Origin: Shewanella marinintestina
GTDB taxonomy: Bacteria; Pseudomonadota; Gammaproteobacteria; Enterobacterales; Shewanellaceae
Length of the DNA stretch: 35,026 nucleotides
Assembly (NCBI RefSeq): GCF_023283845.1
Contig: NZ_JAKILC010000030.1
Location: 1 to 35,026, forward strand
Direction of reading: 5' to 3'
Positions within the stretch are counted from its first letter, which is position 1, and every line of letters begins with the position of its first letter. The translations under genes were made by a program, and so were the position numbers. Positions 8,031 through 16,171 of the stretch are shown piece after piece. The notes below the pieces were generated by a model. That model saw nothing but the letters and a program-made list of their open reading frames with translations. It searched no databases and was not told the origin of the DNA.

Positions 8031-10247
8031 CTATTTCGTATCACTACCGTTAATGACCTTATTCTTAATGATCCATCGTTGATAAAGCACTGGTAGCATC
8101 AACACATCAAAGCCCCATGCAAAAACGACAACCAAACACGACAGTAAACTCAATTGAGCTATCGGTGTAAATTCCGATACCAATCCTATCGAAAACCCCA
8201 AAGCTATAGTCAAGGTGGTAAAGCTTATCACCGGTAGTACTTTATTTAGACTCTGCCACATACTTGCTGCTGTTAAGTTTCGTGCATCAGGCAGTTTCAA
8301 CATTAAATGCAAAGTATCATCGACAATAATACCCAGCATCATCCCCAATACAACTGCAGCACCCAGACTAATAAAACCACCGCTAACTTGCCAAAGTGCG
8401 AATACCCACAATAGCGGTAAAAAGTTAAGTAGCAAGCCTATCAAGCCAAACACTAATGAACGCTTGAGTATGCTTAACAATATGGCTAAAGCAATCAATG
8501 CCACAGCAAATGAAGTCAGCATATTATTGGCATTATCAATGCTCAAGTGAGCAAATAATAAATTACTTCCTAGAGGCGGGCTAACATTGACCATTTTTGC
8601 ATTGTCGCGTAGCCATATGTTCACCCCCTGTTCAAACTCAATTAACTCCATTGCCGTCATGGGCTCTAAATTGAGGGTTAATAGCGTGGAGTGTTTATCA
8701 GGCGATAACTCACTTTGCAGCCCGAGTTCGGCTGAGCTATTGTCAGCTAAGACTTGTTTAAATCGAGTTTGACCAATGCCAGCGGCTTTAATCCAATCGC
8801 CAATATGCTGAACATTTACCACTTGCGGTTGTTGTTTAAGGTATCGGCTAAATTTATAGATAAAACTAATCTCTACTTTATCTATTTGCTTAGGTTCTTG
8901 CCCAGAGATCACATAATGTTGCAAATTGATCCCAGAGAAGTATTGCGCCATTTTTTGACTCGATACGGTGAATGGATTGGATGTAGAGAAGTAGCTCAAT
9001 GGGTCATCATTTAAGGTAAGTTTTGATACGCTAATCAAAGCTATTACGCTAAATAAAACGACCCCTAACATAACTGAAAATGGCCGCTTAGCATTATGCT
9101 TTCCAAGCTCAATAACATAATGAAAATTAAGTAATTGACTTGTTTTAGCTTTGGAATATTTAGCGAAAAAAATTAAACTGGTCAGGCTCAACAGGTAATT
9201 ACACAGCACAGCAAAAGCCACTAATATCCCAAAGCTTTGTATTGGTGGAGACGGGCTTAGTGTCAGTAGGCTAAAGCCAAATATTGTCGTGATACTTGAA
9301 TAAAATAACGGTGCTAGGTTAGCCTTCACTGTTGTTTTCAAGGCATTATCCTGACTATTTCCGGCTCTCACCTCAGCTTGCCAAGCAAAATATAGGTGCG
9401 ACGCATAGGCTAAACCTAGTGTGACCACTATCACTGGCACAAAGGCGCTAATCGCAGCCAATGTTAGCTGGCACCATGCCGCGAGGCCTAATGTTAGCGT
9501 TAAGGTCACCGCACTATTAAAGCATAGCGCCATAATCCACATTTTTTGCCTAATGAATAACAACGCCATGAAGAAAATGATCCCCAATAGACCTGGAGCA
9601 AACCAATTTAAGTCATGTCGTAATACCTTAGCATACTGCCAATTAAGAGCATGGGTACCATTTAAATAGACATTCACAGCCGTTGGCTGCCAGAAGCGCT
9701 GGCTATCACTATCAATCGTTTGCAAAACCGCATCAAGCCACTGGCTCTGCGACAAAGCATTTTGTGATAGTGGATTAGCAGAGTGTGAATTTGACAGAGT
9801 TTGTTGCTGCAGCTGCAAGCGTAACAAAACAGCCTGACCATCGTCAGACAATACAGAACTTAGTCTTGGGTGAGTTTTATAAGACAGTAACTTCTCTACT
9901 TGAGCTGTGCCTTGTAAAAACTGATTGTAGCCTTGGACGCTTTTAATATCAGAGTTGGCCTCTAGCCTTTCTATAAAGTCGATTAGCAGCTGTTGTGACT
10001 CATCCTCACGCCAATCTGCACTCGTTTCAAGTAGCATCCATAGCTGATCATGACGCTCAAATTTTTCGCTCATGCTTTGGAGCGCCATAAACCTAGGTTC
10101 AGACGGCGAAAAATAGTCACTAAAATCGAAATCTAACTTAAGTCGATGAAACCCCATAACAGACATGACGACCAACAGCGCTATCACAATAAACATAGCT
10201 ATCGGTCGTTGCTGGATCTTCCAGATCAAGCGTGCTTGGCTTACCAA
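8031..10247 (-). CDS. RND superfamily (MMPL/SSD-type) membrane transporter
   Basis: This large inner-membrane protein has the RND layout of two halves. Each half has one membrane helix, a big periplasmic loop (about residues 40-210 and 415-570) and a block of five helices. LGLAYASHLYFAW and GMMLGIIVDDTLHLMLKL correspond to the helix-4 signatures of the COG1033 'predicted exporter' branch; the second keeps the Asp-Asp pair typical of proton relay, the first does not. DFDFSDYFSPSEPR early in the protein is characteristic of this branch. The open frame extends to a TTG at 10337 and contains an ATG at 10286, but the TTG at 10247 has a strong AGGAG (10255-10259) seven bases upstream, so I choose it (738 aa). 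No periplasmic adaptor or outer-membrane channel gene is adjacent. The substrate is unknown; lipid or hopanoid-like export is known for relatives. Confidence 0.85.
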   Translation of the reverse strand: MVSQARLIWKIQQRPIAMFIVIALLVVMSVMGFHRLKLDFDFSDYFSPSEPRFMALQSMSEKFERHDQLWMLLETSADWREDESQQLLIDFIERLEANSDIKSVQGYNQFLQGTAQVEKLLSYKTHPRLSSVLSDDGQAVLLRLQLQQQTLSNSHSANPLSQNALSQSQWLDAVLQTIDSDSQRFWQPTAVNVYLNGTHALNWQYAKVLRHDLNWFAPGLLGIIFFMALLFIRQKMWIMALCFNSAVTLTLTLGLAAWCQLTLAAISAFVPVIVVTLGLAYASHLYFAWQAEVRAGNSQDNALKTTVKANLAPLFYSSITTIFGFSLLTLSPSPPIQSFGILVAFAVLCNYLLSLTSLIFFAKYSKAKTSQLLNFHYVIELGKHNAKRPFSVMLGVVLFSVIALISVSKLTLNDDPLSYFSTSNPFTVSSQKMAQYFSGINLQHYVISGQEPKQIDKVEISFIYKFSRYLKQQPQVVNVQHIGDWIKAAGIGQTRFKQVLADNSSAELGLQSELSPDKHSTLLTLNLEPMTAMELIEFEQGVNIWLRDNAKMVNVSPPLGSNLLFAHLSIDNANNMLTSFAVALIALAILLSILKRSLVFGLIGLLLNFLPLLWVFALWQVSGGFISLGAAVVLGMMLGIIVDDTLHLMLKLPDARNLTAASMWQSLNKVLPVISFTTLTIALGFSIGLVSEFTPIAQLSLLSCLVVVFAWGFDVLMLPVLYQRWIIKNKVINGSDTK

Positions 10248-10434
10248 TCCATTTCTCCTTTTGGCTAACAATGCTGGCGCCAACATAACCTTACAATTTA
10301 ACCAGCATATTCTTCCAACATACAATAGCTTAAGCAATAATTAGCGTTAATATGTCTATAGTGCTCACTTCTAACGCTAAATGCCTAATTATTCAACACA
10401 CGAATAAGAAAATGCATCAATTTTCAAAAATAGG

Positions 10435-10463
10435 TTGACTCAAACCGGTAAAAGCCTTTTAAT
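10435..10463 (+). promoter_or_regulatory. tRNA-Phe promoter
   Basis: A perfect -35 core TTGACT (10435-10440), a 17-bp spacer and TTTAAT (10458-10463) are followed by AGCGCCC. Such a GC-rich discriminator is typical of stringently regulated stable-RNA promoters. The mature tRNA begins 11 bases after the -10. Confidence 0.8.
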
Positions 10464-10473
10464 AGCGCCCGTT

Positions 10474-10549
10474 GCCCGAATAGCTCAGTCGGTAGAGCAG
10501 AGGATTGAAAATCCTCGTGTCCCTGGTTCGATTCCGGGTTCGGGCACCA
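10474..10549 (+). tRNA. tRNA-Phe (GAA)
   Basis: A 76-base cloverleaf. The acceptor arm GCCCGAA pairs with TTCGGGC. The D-arm includes AGCTCAGTCGGTAGAGC, the anticodon stem AGGAT/ATCCT encloses TGAAA with anticodon GAA, and the T-arm includes GGTTCGATTCC. CCA is encoded at 10547-10549. It is a single-gene unit with its own promoter and terminator. Confidence 0.98.
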
Positions 10550-10618
10550 ATATTTCGTTTAGGTGTTGCAACAACTAAACCGGCAACAAGGCAAATTAAG
10601 ACCTTAAATTGCTAAATT

Positions 10619-10644
10619 AAAACCTCGCTATGCGAGGTTTTTTT
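10619..10644 (+). terminator. terminator of the tRNA-Phe unit
   Basis: The arms AACCTCGC (10621-10628) and GCGAGGTT (10632-10639) close a three-base loop and are followed by an uninterrupted T-run to 10644. It lies about 70 bases after the tRNA 3' end. Confidence 0.9.
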
Positions 10645-10716
10645 ATGTCTAAATTCATATAGCTGCTCTCATATTCATCCCCTAGCTTTTATCCTCTCCC
10701 GCTAAAGAAGCCTTGA

Positions 10717-10752
10717 AATAAAAAAGCCCCGAGTGAAATCGAGGCCTTTATT
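10717..10752 (-). terminator. terminator of the chemoreceptor gene
   Basis: On the minus strand AAAGGCCTCGA pairs, with two mismatches, with TCGGGGCTTTT around a six-base loop and is followed by a T-rich tail. It begins about 20 bases beyond the stop codon at 10772. Confidence 0.8.
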
Positions 10753-10771
10753 ACATTGAAAAACGGTAAAG

Positions 10772-12634
10772 TTAAACTTTAAATTTACTCACTGCATCCT
10801 GTAAAAATTCAGCTCGCTCTCTAACCTCTTCAGTTGCGGTCGAGTTCTGAGTAGCCACATCAGCAGTTTCTTGAGCGATATCACGGATCACCACTACATT
10901 TTGATTCACTTCTGCAGCCACCATGCTTTGTTCTTCAATTGCAGCAGCAATCTGAGTACTCATATCCATAATATTGGTGACGTCACTATTAATTTGCTGC
11001 AATAAGGTTCCTGCTGACGCTGCTTGCTCGGCGCTTTCATTGCCTTGTTCACGGCTAGATTGCATCAAACTAACAATAGAGTGCGTACGTGACTGCAAGG
11101 TTTGAATTATCGATGCTATCTCTTCAGTCGACTCTTGAGTACGCATCGCAAGACTACGTACTTCATCAGCTACAACCGCAAAACCACGGCCTTGCTCGCC
11201 CGCTCGCGCCGCTTCAATTGCCGCATTTAATGCTAACAAGTTCGTTTGCTCAGCAATTCCACGGATCACATCAAGCACACTACCAATAGTCTCACTGTCT
11301 TTTTCAAGATCGCTCACAACTGCAGCAGATTCGTTAATTTGTTGGGCTAATAACTCTATTTTCTCAATAGTTTGCTCAACACCTGCTTTACCTGTTTGCG
11401 CGTTATCGTGAGTCGTACTTGCCTTATTTGCTGCTAGCTCAGTATTTTTAGCAATCTCATCTATGGTCGCTCCCATCTCGGTAATGGCTGTCGCCACCAT
11501 ATCGGTTTCATTTAGCTGATTTTCAGCCCCTTGTGAAGCTCGTGCAACATTGCCAGATAAATCTTGGCAAGACTGATTCATAGTCTCAACCGATTGAGTC
11601 ACTTGATGAATCAGCTGCTGGAAGCTTTCAACCATACTATTAAAGTGTTTGGCAATTTGCCCAAGCTCATCATCGCTACTGGCATCACAGCGCATCGATA
11701 GATCTTTGTTTTCCTCAATATGGGTGATGACATCAGTAATACGTTTAACAGGCTCAATAATACTGCGAATAATAGTAAGGGTTGCAAATGCCAATGCCAG
11801 CGCAATTAACACGGCAATCGACAAACCAACAACAAATGCAGAATCCTCTCTCTTAGTAATCGCCTCTGCGGCTAACAAATCGAGTTGCGCTAACGCTTGC
11901 TCTGTATTCGCTACAGCTTGACGTAATTGGCCAAGTTCACCTTCAGAAATAGTCAGTCCAAGTAATTTTTCTTTCTCGACCAGTTGTTTAAAGTCAGTAT
12001 TGTATTGCTGTAAAAGTTTGTTCACTTGCTGCTTAGTATCGACTGAGAGCTGAGAAGATTTGATATCATCAATCAACTGCGCTAAGCCTTTATCAAACTT
12101 AACCACATAGCTCTCACTACGCCTAAGCATAAAGTCCTTTTCAGCTCGTCTTAATTGCAGCATATGCACCATTAATAACGGATTGTTATAATCTGTAATA
12201 ACAGATTCAACCTGATGTACTGCCGATCTTAAGGTGCCATACAAACCACTTTTTGGTGTTAAACCTATCTGTTGATTAAGCTCAACGACATGAGAAAACG
12301 CTAAGTTATAGCTGGCTAAAGATTGGTTAAACAGGTTTAAGCTATCGCTGGGGATATCGTACTTATTAAATACATTAGACAATTTCCCAGCCAGAGCGGT
12401 AACGTCATTATTATGCTCAGCATGTTTATCAACATATTGCAGATCGTTTCTTGAGAGAAAATCTTTTTCATCTTTACGTAGGCTCAGCATTTGGCTTTTT
12501 AGCTCAGCAATATCTTGTGAAGTGTGGGCAAGTTCAGTTTGTATTTGGCTAAAGTAAATTTGCAGGCCAAACATAGCGGCTAACGCGGTAATCGACACCC
12601 CAGCGCTTAAAAGTAGTTTATTACGTATTAGCAT
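10772..12634 (-). CDS. methyl-accepting chemotaxis protein, HBM-type sensor
   Basis: This inner-membrane chemoreceptor would signal through CheA/CheW to the flagellar motor. The 620 residues contain TM1 (about 7-27), a 240-residue all-helical periplasmic sensor, TM2 (about 267-288), a HAMP domain (about 290-342) and a long cytoplasmic signalling helix pair. The hairpin tip is nearly invariant: IAEQTNLLALNAAIEAARAG then GRGFAVVADEVRSLA (about 457-494). The sensor carries two copies of an EKDF motif, LRKDEKDFLSR (52-62) and LRRAEKDFMLRR (161-172), the mark of the helical bimodular (HBM) domain; HBM receptors such as McpS bind small organic acids, but the ligand here is not predictable. No CheR/CheB-tethering C-terminal pentapeptide is visible. 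A sigma28 promoter precedes it, tying it to the motility regulon. Confidence 0.95.
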   Translation of the reverse strand: MLIRNKLLLSAGVSITALAAMFGLQIYFSQIQTELAHTSQDIAELKSQMLSLRKDEKDFLSRNDLQYVDKHAEHNNDVTALAGKLSNVFNKYDIPSDSLNLFNQSLASYNLAFSHVVELNQQIGLTPKSGLYGTLRSAVHQVESVITDYNNPLLMVHMLQLRRAEKDFMLRRSESYVVKFDKGLAQLIDDIKSSQLSVDTKQQVNKLLQQYNTDFKQLVEKEKLLGLTISEGELGQLRQAVANTEQALAQLDLLAAEAITKREDSAFVVGLSIAVLIALALAFATLTIIRSIIEPVKRITDVITHIEENKDLSMRCDASSDDELGQIAKHFNSMVESFQQLIHQVTQSVETMNQSCQDLSGNVARASQGAENQLNETDMVATAITEMGATIDEIAKNTELAANKASTTHDNAQTGKAGVEQTIEKIELLAQQINESAAVVSDLEKDSETIGSVLDVIRGIAEQTNLLALNAAIEAARAGEQGRGFAVVADEVRSLAMRTQESTEEIASIIQTLQSRTHSIVSLMQSSREQGNESAEQAASAGTLLQQINSDVTNIMDMSTQIAAAIEEQSMVAAEVNQNVVVIRDIAQETADVATQNSTATEEVRERAEFLQDAVSKFKV

Positions 12635-12708
12635 TATCGTTCTCTTTTATATCAACTTTAACTTCTTAGAAAACACTGCTTACACAGCTCTAAGGCGGTC
12701 ATTCAACT

Positions 12709-12735
12709 TTATCGGCCGATTATATAGTAGGTTTA
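12709..12735 (-). promoter_or_regulatory. sigma28 (FliA) flagellar-class promoter
   Basis: On the minus strand TAAACCTA (12735-12728), an 11-bp spacer and GCCGATAA (12716-12709) fit the FliA consensus TAAAGTTT-N11-GCCGATAA, with a perfect -10 and the TAAA core. It lies about 75 bp upstream of the chemoreceptor start, so the receptor is probably expressed with late flagellar genes. Confidence 0.87.
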
Positions 12736-12827
12736 GCTACAAAAGCGCCGAACAATAGCAAACATTCGCTAACACAAGCCAACATACTAATTATTAAGTT
12801 GAAAATAATTCAACAAATAAAAGTTAA

Positions 12828-12856
12828 TTGACTCAGGCCACCCTCATAAATAGTAT
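12828..12856 (+). promoter_or_regulatory. sigma70 promoter of the ornithine cyclodeaminase-like gene
   Basis: TTGACT (12828-12833), a 17-bp spacer and TAGTAT (12851-12856) form a good housekeeping promoter. It ends about 25 bases before the start codon at 12882, so the leader is very short. A TGGAGG Shine-Dalgarno lies at 12871-12876. Confidence 0.7.
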
Positions 12857-12881
12857 AAAATATACTTAAATGGAGGTTTTC

Positions 12882-13829
12882 ATGTTAGTCATTAATGCAG
12901 AGTCAGTTCACCAGTCACTTAATTTTCCTGATCTAATCCATGCCCTAGATGAGACATTTTCTCGACCTGCAGGCATGCCACAACGCCAAGTCTTTAGTCT
13001 TGATGAATCTGCTAGCCATAGTGATGCCTTTGCCGTGCTGCCCTCATGGAATGAAAAAGCCATAGCCGTAAAAGCCTTTACTTATTTTCCGGGTAATCCT
13101 AAAAAAGATTCAAACCTTGCTAGTCTTTATTCAAAAATCTTAGTTTTTAGCCGTGAAACTGGCGAACCTCAGGCCTTAGTCGATGGAACCAGTGTTACCT
13201 TTTGGCGCACTGCCGCAATTTCAGCCTTAGGCAGCCGTTACTTATCACGCAAAGACTCTAGCAAGCTATTAGTTTTTGGTACTGGCAACTTAGCCTCATT
13301 TATGGCGTTGGCTCACGCTAGTGTTCGTCCCATTACCCAAGTTACCGTTTGTGGACGCAGCGAAGAAAAGGTTCGTAAAACGATTGAGTTAATTCGTAAT
13401 AAACGTGCCGATATTGAAGTCATGCTCTGTACTGATCTAGAAAAAAGTGTCCGAGAGGCCGATATCATCAGTTGTGCAACAGCCAGCCCAACCCCGCTAT
13501 TTGATGGCGATTGGGTACAAGCTGGCACACATACTGACTTTGTCGGTAATCATAATCACGACAGACGTGAATTCGACAGTAAACTCATCCTAAAATCTTC
13601 TGTATTTGTCGACTCAAAAATCAATGTCTTTGCTGAAGCAGGTGAATTACTCCTGCCTATAAAAGAAGGCGTATTCGCATTTGATGATGTAAAGGGCGAA
13701 CTAGGACAGCTTTGTAGCGCACAAATTAACGGCCGTACTAGCGAAAATGAAATTACCATTTTCAAGACAGTAGGAACGGCGCTGGCAGATCTTGTTGGTG
13801 CTCAACTTGTGTTTTCCAAACTAAGTTAA
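12882..13829 (+). CDS. ornithine cyclodeaminase/mu-crystallin family dehydrogenase
   Basis: The family uses NAD(P)H on imino or amino acids (ornithine to proline, alanine dehydrogenase, pipecolate/proline imine reductases). From ATG 12882 the product has 315 residues, the usual length; the ATG at 12870 overlaps the TGGAGG ribosome-binding site and is not the start. Visible features: substrate-side Lys64 in KAFTYFPGNP, LVDGTSVTFWRTAA (100-112), and the Rossmann motif VFGTGNLASFMA (131-142). Where ornithine cyclodeaminases have a catalytic Asp (VGAD), this protein reads VGNHNHDRRE, with His by my alignment. It may therefore not be a true ornithine cyclodeaminase, and I leave the substrate open. 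It is a single-gene unit with its own promoter and terminator. Confidence 0.88.
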   Translation: MLVINAESVHQSLNFPDLIHALDETFSRPAGMPQRQVFSLDESASHSDAFAVLPSWNEKAIAVKAFTYFPGNPKKDSNLASLYSKILVFSRETGEPQALVDGTSVTFWRTAAISALGSRYLSRKDSSKLLVFGTGNLASFMALAHASVRPITQVTVCGRSEEKVRKTIELIRNKRADIEVMLCTDLEKSVREADIISCATASPTPLFDGDWVQAGTHTDFVGNHNHDRREFDSKLILKSSVFVDSKINVFAEAGELLLPIKEGVFAFDDVKGELGQLCSAQINGRTSENEITIFKTVGTALADLVGAQLVFSKLS

Positions 13830-13867
13830 CCGTCCCTAATTGGCGCTTTAAGTAGTGATAAATCCAG

Positions 13868-13890
13868 AGGAGCCAGTAGCGCTCCTTTTT
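13868..13890 (+). terminator. terminator after the ornithine cyclodeaminase-like gene
   Basis: AGGAGC (13868-13873) and GCTCCT (13881-13886) form a GC-rich stem with a seven-base loop, followed by TTTT to 13890 and more A/T. It is about 40 bases past the stop codon. Confidence 0.72.
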
Positions 13891-14041
13891 ATTTATCAGG
13901 TATATTGTTCAATTTAACTGCAAGTTAATCCACTAAAATTCAAATTTCCAGCTCTCGCCCTAAAATAATTGTGGTTGCATTTAAACCTTTTTATCTATTG
14001 GCTGTGTCTTATTAGTATTCACTGCGCACAAGGAAAATAAA

Positions 14042-14608
14042 GTGACAGCACAAATACAGGCAATAGAGCAGCGACCGCTTCTAGAACCTGAACTTATCGA
14101 TAAAGCCAAGCTAGGTGATAAAGCCGCTTTTAAGCAGCTGTATCAGCTACACCACCAGCGAGTGTATGCCCTTTGCTTAAGGATCACTGGCCAAGTGCCA
14201 TTAGCTGAGGAAGCGACTCAAGATTGCTTTGTCAGACTTTGGCAAAAACTGCCGCAATTTAGAGGTGAAAGCCAGTTCACAACTTGGCTTCATAGTCTCT
14301 GTGTTAATCAGGCGCTTTCTAGCGTAAAGAAGCATCGTTCATTTTGGTCACGCTTTGTTAGCAGCGATATCGATGTACATAGCGTTAGTGATGAATATGA
14401 AGACTTAGATAAAATCTTACTCAAACTACCAGAGCGAGCCAGAATTGTATTCGTACTGCATGCGTTAGAAGGTTACAAACACGAAGAAGTAGCCCTATTA
14501 ATGGGAATCGCTACAGGCACGAGTAAAGCGCAATACCATAGAGCGCAAAAGTTACTAGAAGCAATAATAGATAAAGAACCAACAGATACAGGAGGCCACA
14601 ATGACTAA
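14042..14608 (+). CDS. ECF-family RNA polymerase sigma factor
   Basis: This 188-residue sigma70-family factor of the extracytoplasmic-function type has only regions 2 and 4. Region 2 spans about residues 22-90, with DKAAFKQLYQLHHQRVYALC, EEATQDCFVRLWQKL and FTTWLHSLCVNQALS. Region 4 (about 125-175) has LPERARIVFVLHALEGYKHEEVALLMGIATGTSKAQYHRAQKLL, the helix-turn-helix that reads the -35 element. Translation starts at GTG 14042 with AAGGA seven to eleven bases upstream. The stop codon overlaps the start of the next gene, a probable membrane anti-sigma factor, by eight bases. The third gene encodes an exported protein, so this looks like an envelope-sensing regulatory operon. I could not find a convincing autoregulated promoter in front of it. 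Confidence 0.93.
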   Translation: MTAQIQAIEQRPLLEPELIDKAKLGDKAAFKQLYQLHHQRVYALCLRITGQVPLAEEATQDCFVRLWQKLPQFRGESQFTTWLHSLCVNQALSSVKKHRSFWSRFVSSDIDVHSVSDEYEDLDKILLKLPERARIVFVLHALEGYKHEEVALLMGIATGTSKAQYHRAQKLLEAIIDKEPTDTGGHND

Positions 14609-15137
14609 TACGAACGCTAAGCTATCGCAACTAATTAATCAGGCTCCTAAAGATATCGAGCCACAAAAAGATCTTTGGCATGATATTGAAAAACAGCTTG
14701 ATAAGCCTGAATTCCACCAAGTACAAAATAATGCTAAACCATCACCAGTATTTAAACGCCTTGCTGTCGCGAGTATAGCCTTGATGATTGGCCTAGTTAG
14801 TAGCCATATGTGGCAACAAAAAGCGAGTTTATTAACACCTAAAGCACCATCAGCACTTTTGGCGACCCTTAGCGAAATAAAAAACCAGCATCAATTGCAA
14901 GTTGCGCAATTAACCCAGCACCAACTTACCAACTGGCAAGCTACTGAAATAGGCTTACCACTTGAAAAAGGTATCGAGCAATTGAGGAAAGCTGCAGAGC
15001 AGATCTATCAAGCATTACAACAAACACCTAACGACAAGGAACTATGGCAACTATGGCTTTGGACTCAACAACGAGAGATTGAATTACTCCGACAAGGCCA
15101 AACTTTGCCAGTTACCCCATTACCTCAAGGAGCTTAA
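14601..15137 (+). CDS. probable membrane-anchored anti-sigma factor
   Basis: The 178-residue protein has a cytoplasmic N-terminal part (1-50), one membrane helix (about 53-70, FKRLAVASIALMIGLVSSHMW) and a periplasmic helical, Gln/Leu-rich domain (71-178) likely to form a coiled coil. Location and topology are those of an anti-sigma factor holding the ECF sigma factor at the membrane. The start at 14601, with AGGAGG just upstream, overlaps the sigma gene by eight bases, implying coupled, near-stoichiometric synthesis. The zinc-binding HxxxCxxC motif of ZAS-type anti-sigma factors is absent, so any sigma-binding domain is of another type. The function is inferred from context, not homology. Confidence 0.72.
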   Translation: MTNTNAKLSQLINQAPKDIEPQKDLWHDIEKQLDKPEFHQVQNNAKPSPVFKRLAVASIALMIGLVSSHMWQQKASLLTPKAPSALLATLSEIKNQHQLQVAQLTQHQLTNWQATEIGLPLEKGIEQLRKAAEQIYQALQQTPNDKELWQLWLWTQQREIELLRQGQTLPVTPLPQGA

Positions 15138-15139
15138 CC

Positions 15140-16081
15140 ATGAAATTATCATTGAGCACACCACTCATCGCCGCAGCATTTATATTTAGTCAATCCGCAA
15201 TTGCCGGCGAGGCTATTGAGCAGCAACAAAATGTACAGGCTAACCCCGCCGTAAAAGTAAAAGTACAACGAGGCAGCGTGACCTTTAAGTCTTGGGATAA
15301 AAATGAAATTGCGGTTAAAGGTACATTAGACGAACTCAGCGAAGGGTTTACCTTTACTGTCAACGGTAACAAAGTGGTGATAGAAGATACTTTGCCCCGT
15401 CAATACAGTGGTAGTAATAGAGATGGCTCCGATCTCGTTATCACACTGCCAAATAAGCTTAAGCTGGATGCCGAAGGCGTATCTGCAAATTACACACTTG
15501 ATAACTTAACTGGCACATTGGATGTCAGTTCAGTAAGCGGCAACATCAAGGCAAATGCGTTAGCTGATAAAACCCTACTACAGACTGTTTCTGGCGATAT
15601 TTCCACCCGCAGCTTGACGGGTAAAACGAAGCTGCAAACCGTATCTGGAGATATAAAAGATACCCAAAGTTCGGGCGCGTTAAGCTACCAAATGGTCAGT
15701 GGCGAACTAACAGCCGATACTAAAGCAACCAAAGTCGCAATTGAATCTGTATCTGGTGACGCTACAATCGCATTAGGCAATGTGGATGTATTGTCAGTCA
15801 AAACCGTAAGTGGCGATTTAGAGCTTTCACTTAACGCCTTGTCGAGTCGAGCAAAACTTGGCAGCGTAAGTGGCGATATTGAAATCAAATTTATCGATAA
15901 TGCCGATGTTAGCTTTAATATTAATGGTGGCCCAGGCGGTAAGATCAGCAATAAGCTGACTAACGACAAAGTCAGTAAAGAAAAGTACTCTCCACAAACC
16001 TACTTGAAATTCCAAACAGGTAATGGCAACGCCGAGCTTAGTGCCTCAACAATTAGCGGCAAAATCGAGTTACAAAAATAA
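15140..16081 (+). CDS. exported DUF4097 beta-solenoid-like protein
   Basis: The 313-residue product has a clear Sec signal peptide (residues 1-22, cleaved after AIA) and then a DUF4097-type domain. Five turns with a VSGD/VSGE core, about 20 residues apart (TVSGDIST, TVSGDIKD, MVSGELTA, SVSGDATI, TVSGDLEL, SVSGDIEI), suggest a right-handed beta-helix. It would be periplasmic or surface-exposed. It starts three bases after the stop of the probable anti-sigma gene with AAGGAG upstream, so it is the third gene of one operon. DUF4097 proteins often sit beside ECF sigma or PspC-type envelope stress genes, which suggests a target or modulator of the response. No biochemical activity is established. 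Confidence 0.88.
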   Translation: MKLSLSTPLIAAAFIFSQSAIAGEAIEQQQNVQANPAVKVKVQRGSVTFKSWDKNEIAVKGTLDELSEGFTFTVNGNKVVIEDTLPRQYSGSNRDGSDLVITLPNKLKLDAEGVSANYTLDNLTGTLDVSSVSGNIKANALADKTLLQTVSGDISTRSLTGKTKLQTVSGDIKDTQSSGALSYQMVSGELTADTKATKVAIESVSGDATIALGNVDVLSVKTVSGDLELSLNALSSRAKLGSVSGDIEIKFIDNADVSFNINGGPGGKISNKLTNDKVSKEKYSPQTYLKFQTGNGNAELSASTISGKIELQK

Positions 16082-16103
16082 TAACACGCTAGCACGATAA
16101 TAA

Positions 16104-16142
16104 ATAAAGGCTGCAATGTATCATCAATGCAGCCTTTATCAG
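16104..16142. terminator. bidirectional terminator between DUF4097 and LysR genes
   Basis: ATAAAGGCTGCA (16104-16115) and TGCAGCCTTTAT (16128-16139) are perfect 12-base arms around a 12-base loop, with T-rich sequence on the right and A-rich sequence on the left. The genes on either side converge on it, so it probably ends both transcripts. Confidence 0.82.
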
Positions 16143-16171
16143 TTTTAGCGGCTTATTCTCGCCACAAACGG

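Noticed and set aside
13914..13928. Short inverted repeat TTAACT-GCA-AGTTAA upstream of the ECF sigma gene
   Set aside because: Six-base A/T-rich arms are common by chance and the position relative to any promoter is unknown, so I do not call an operator.
15685..16015. Leftward open frames antisense to the DUF4097 gene
   Set aside because: They are shadows of a repetitive beta-rich coding sequence with a strong signal peptide and conserved motifs on the plus strand; no ribosome-binding sites precede them.
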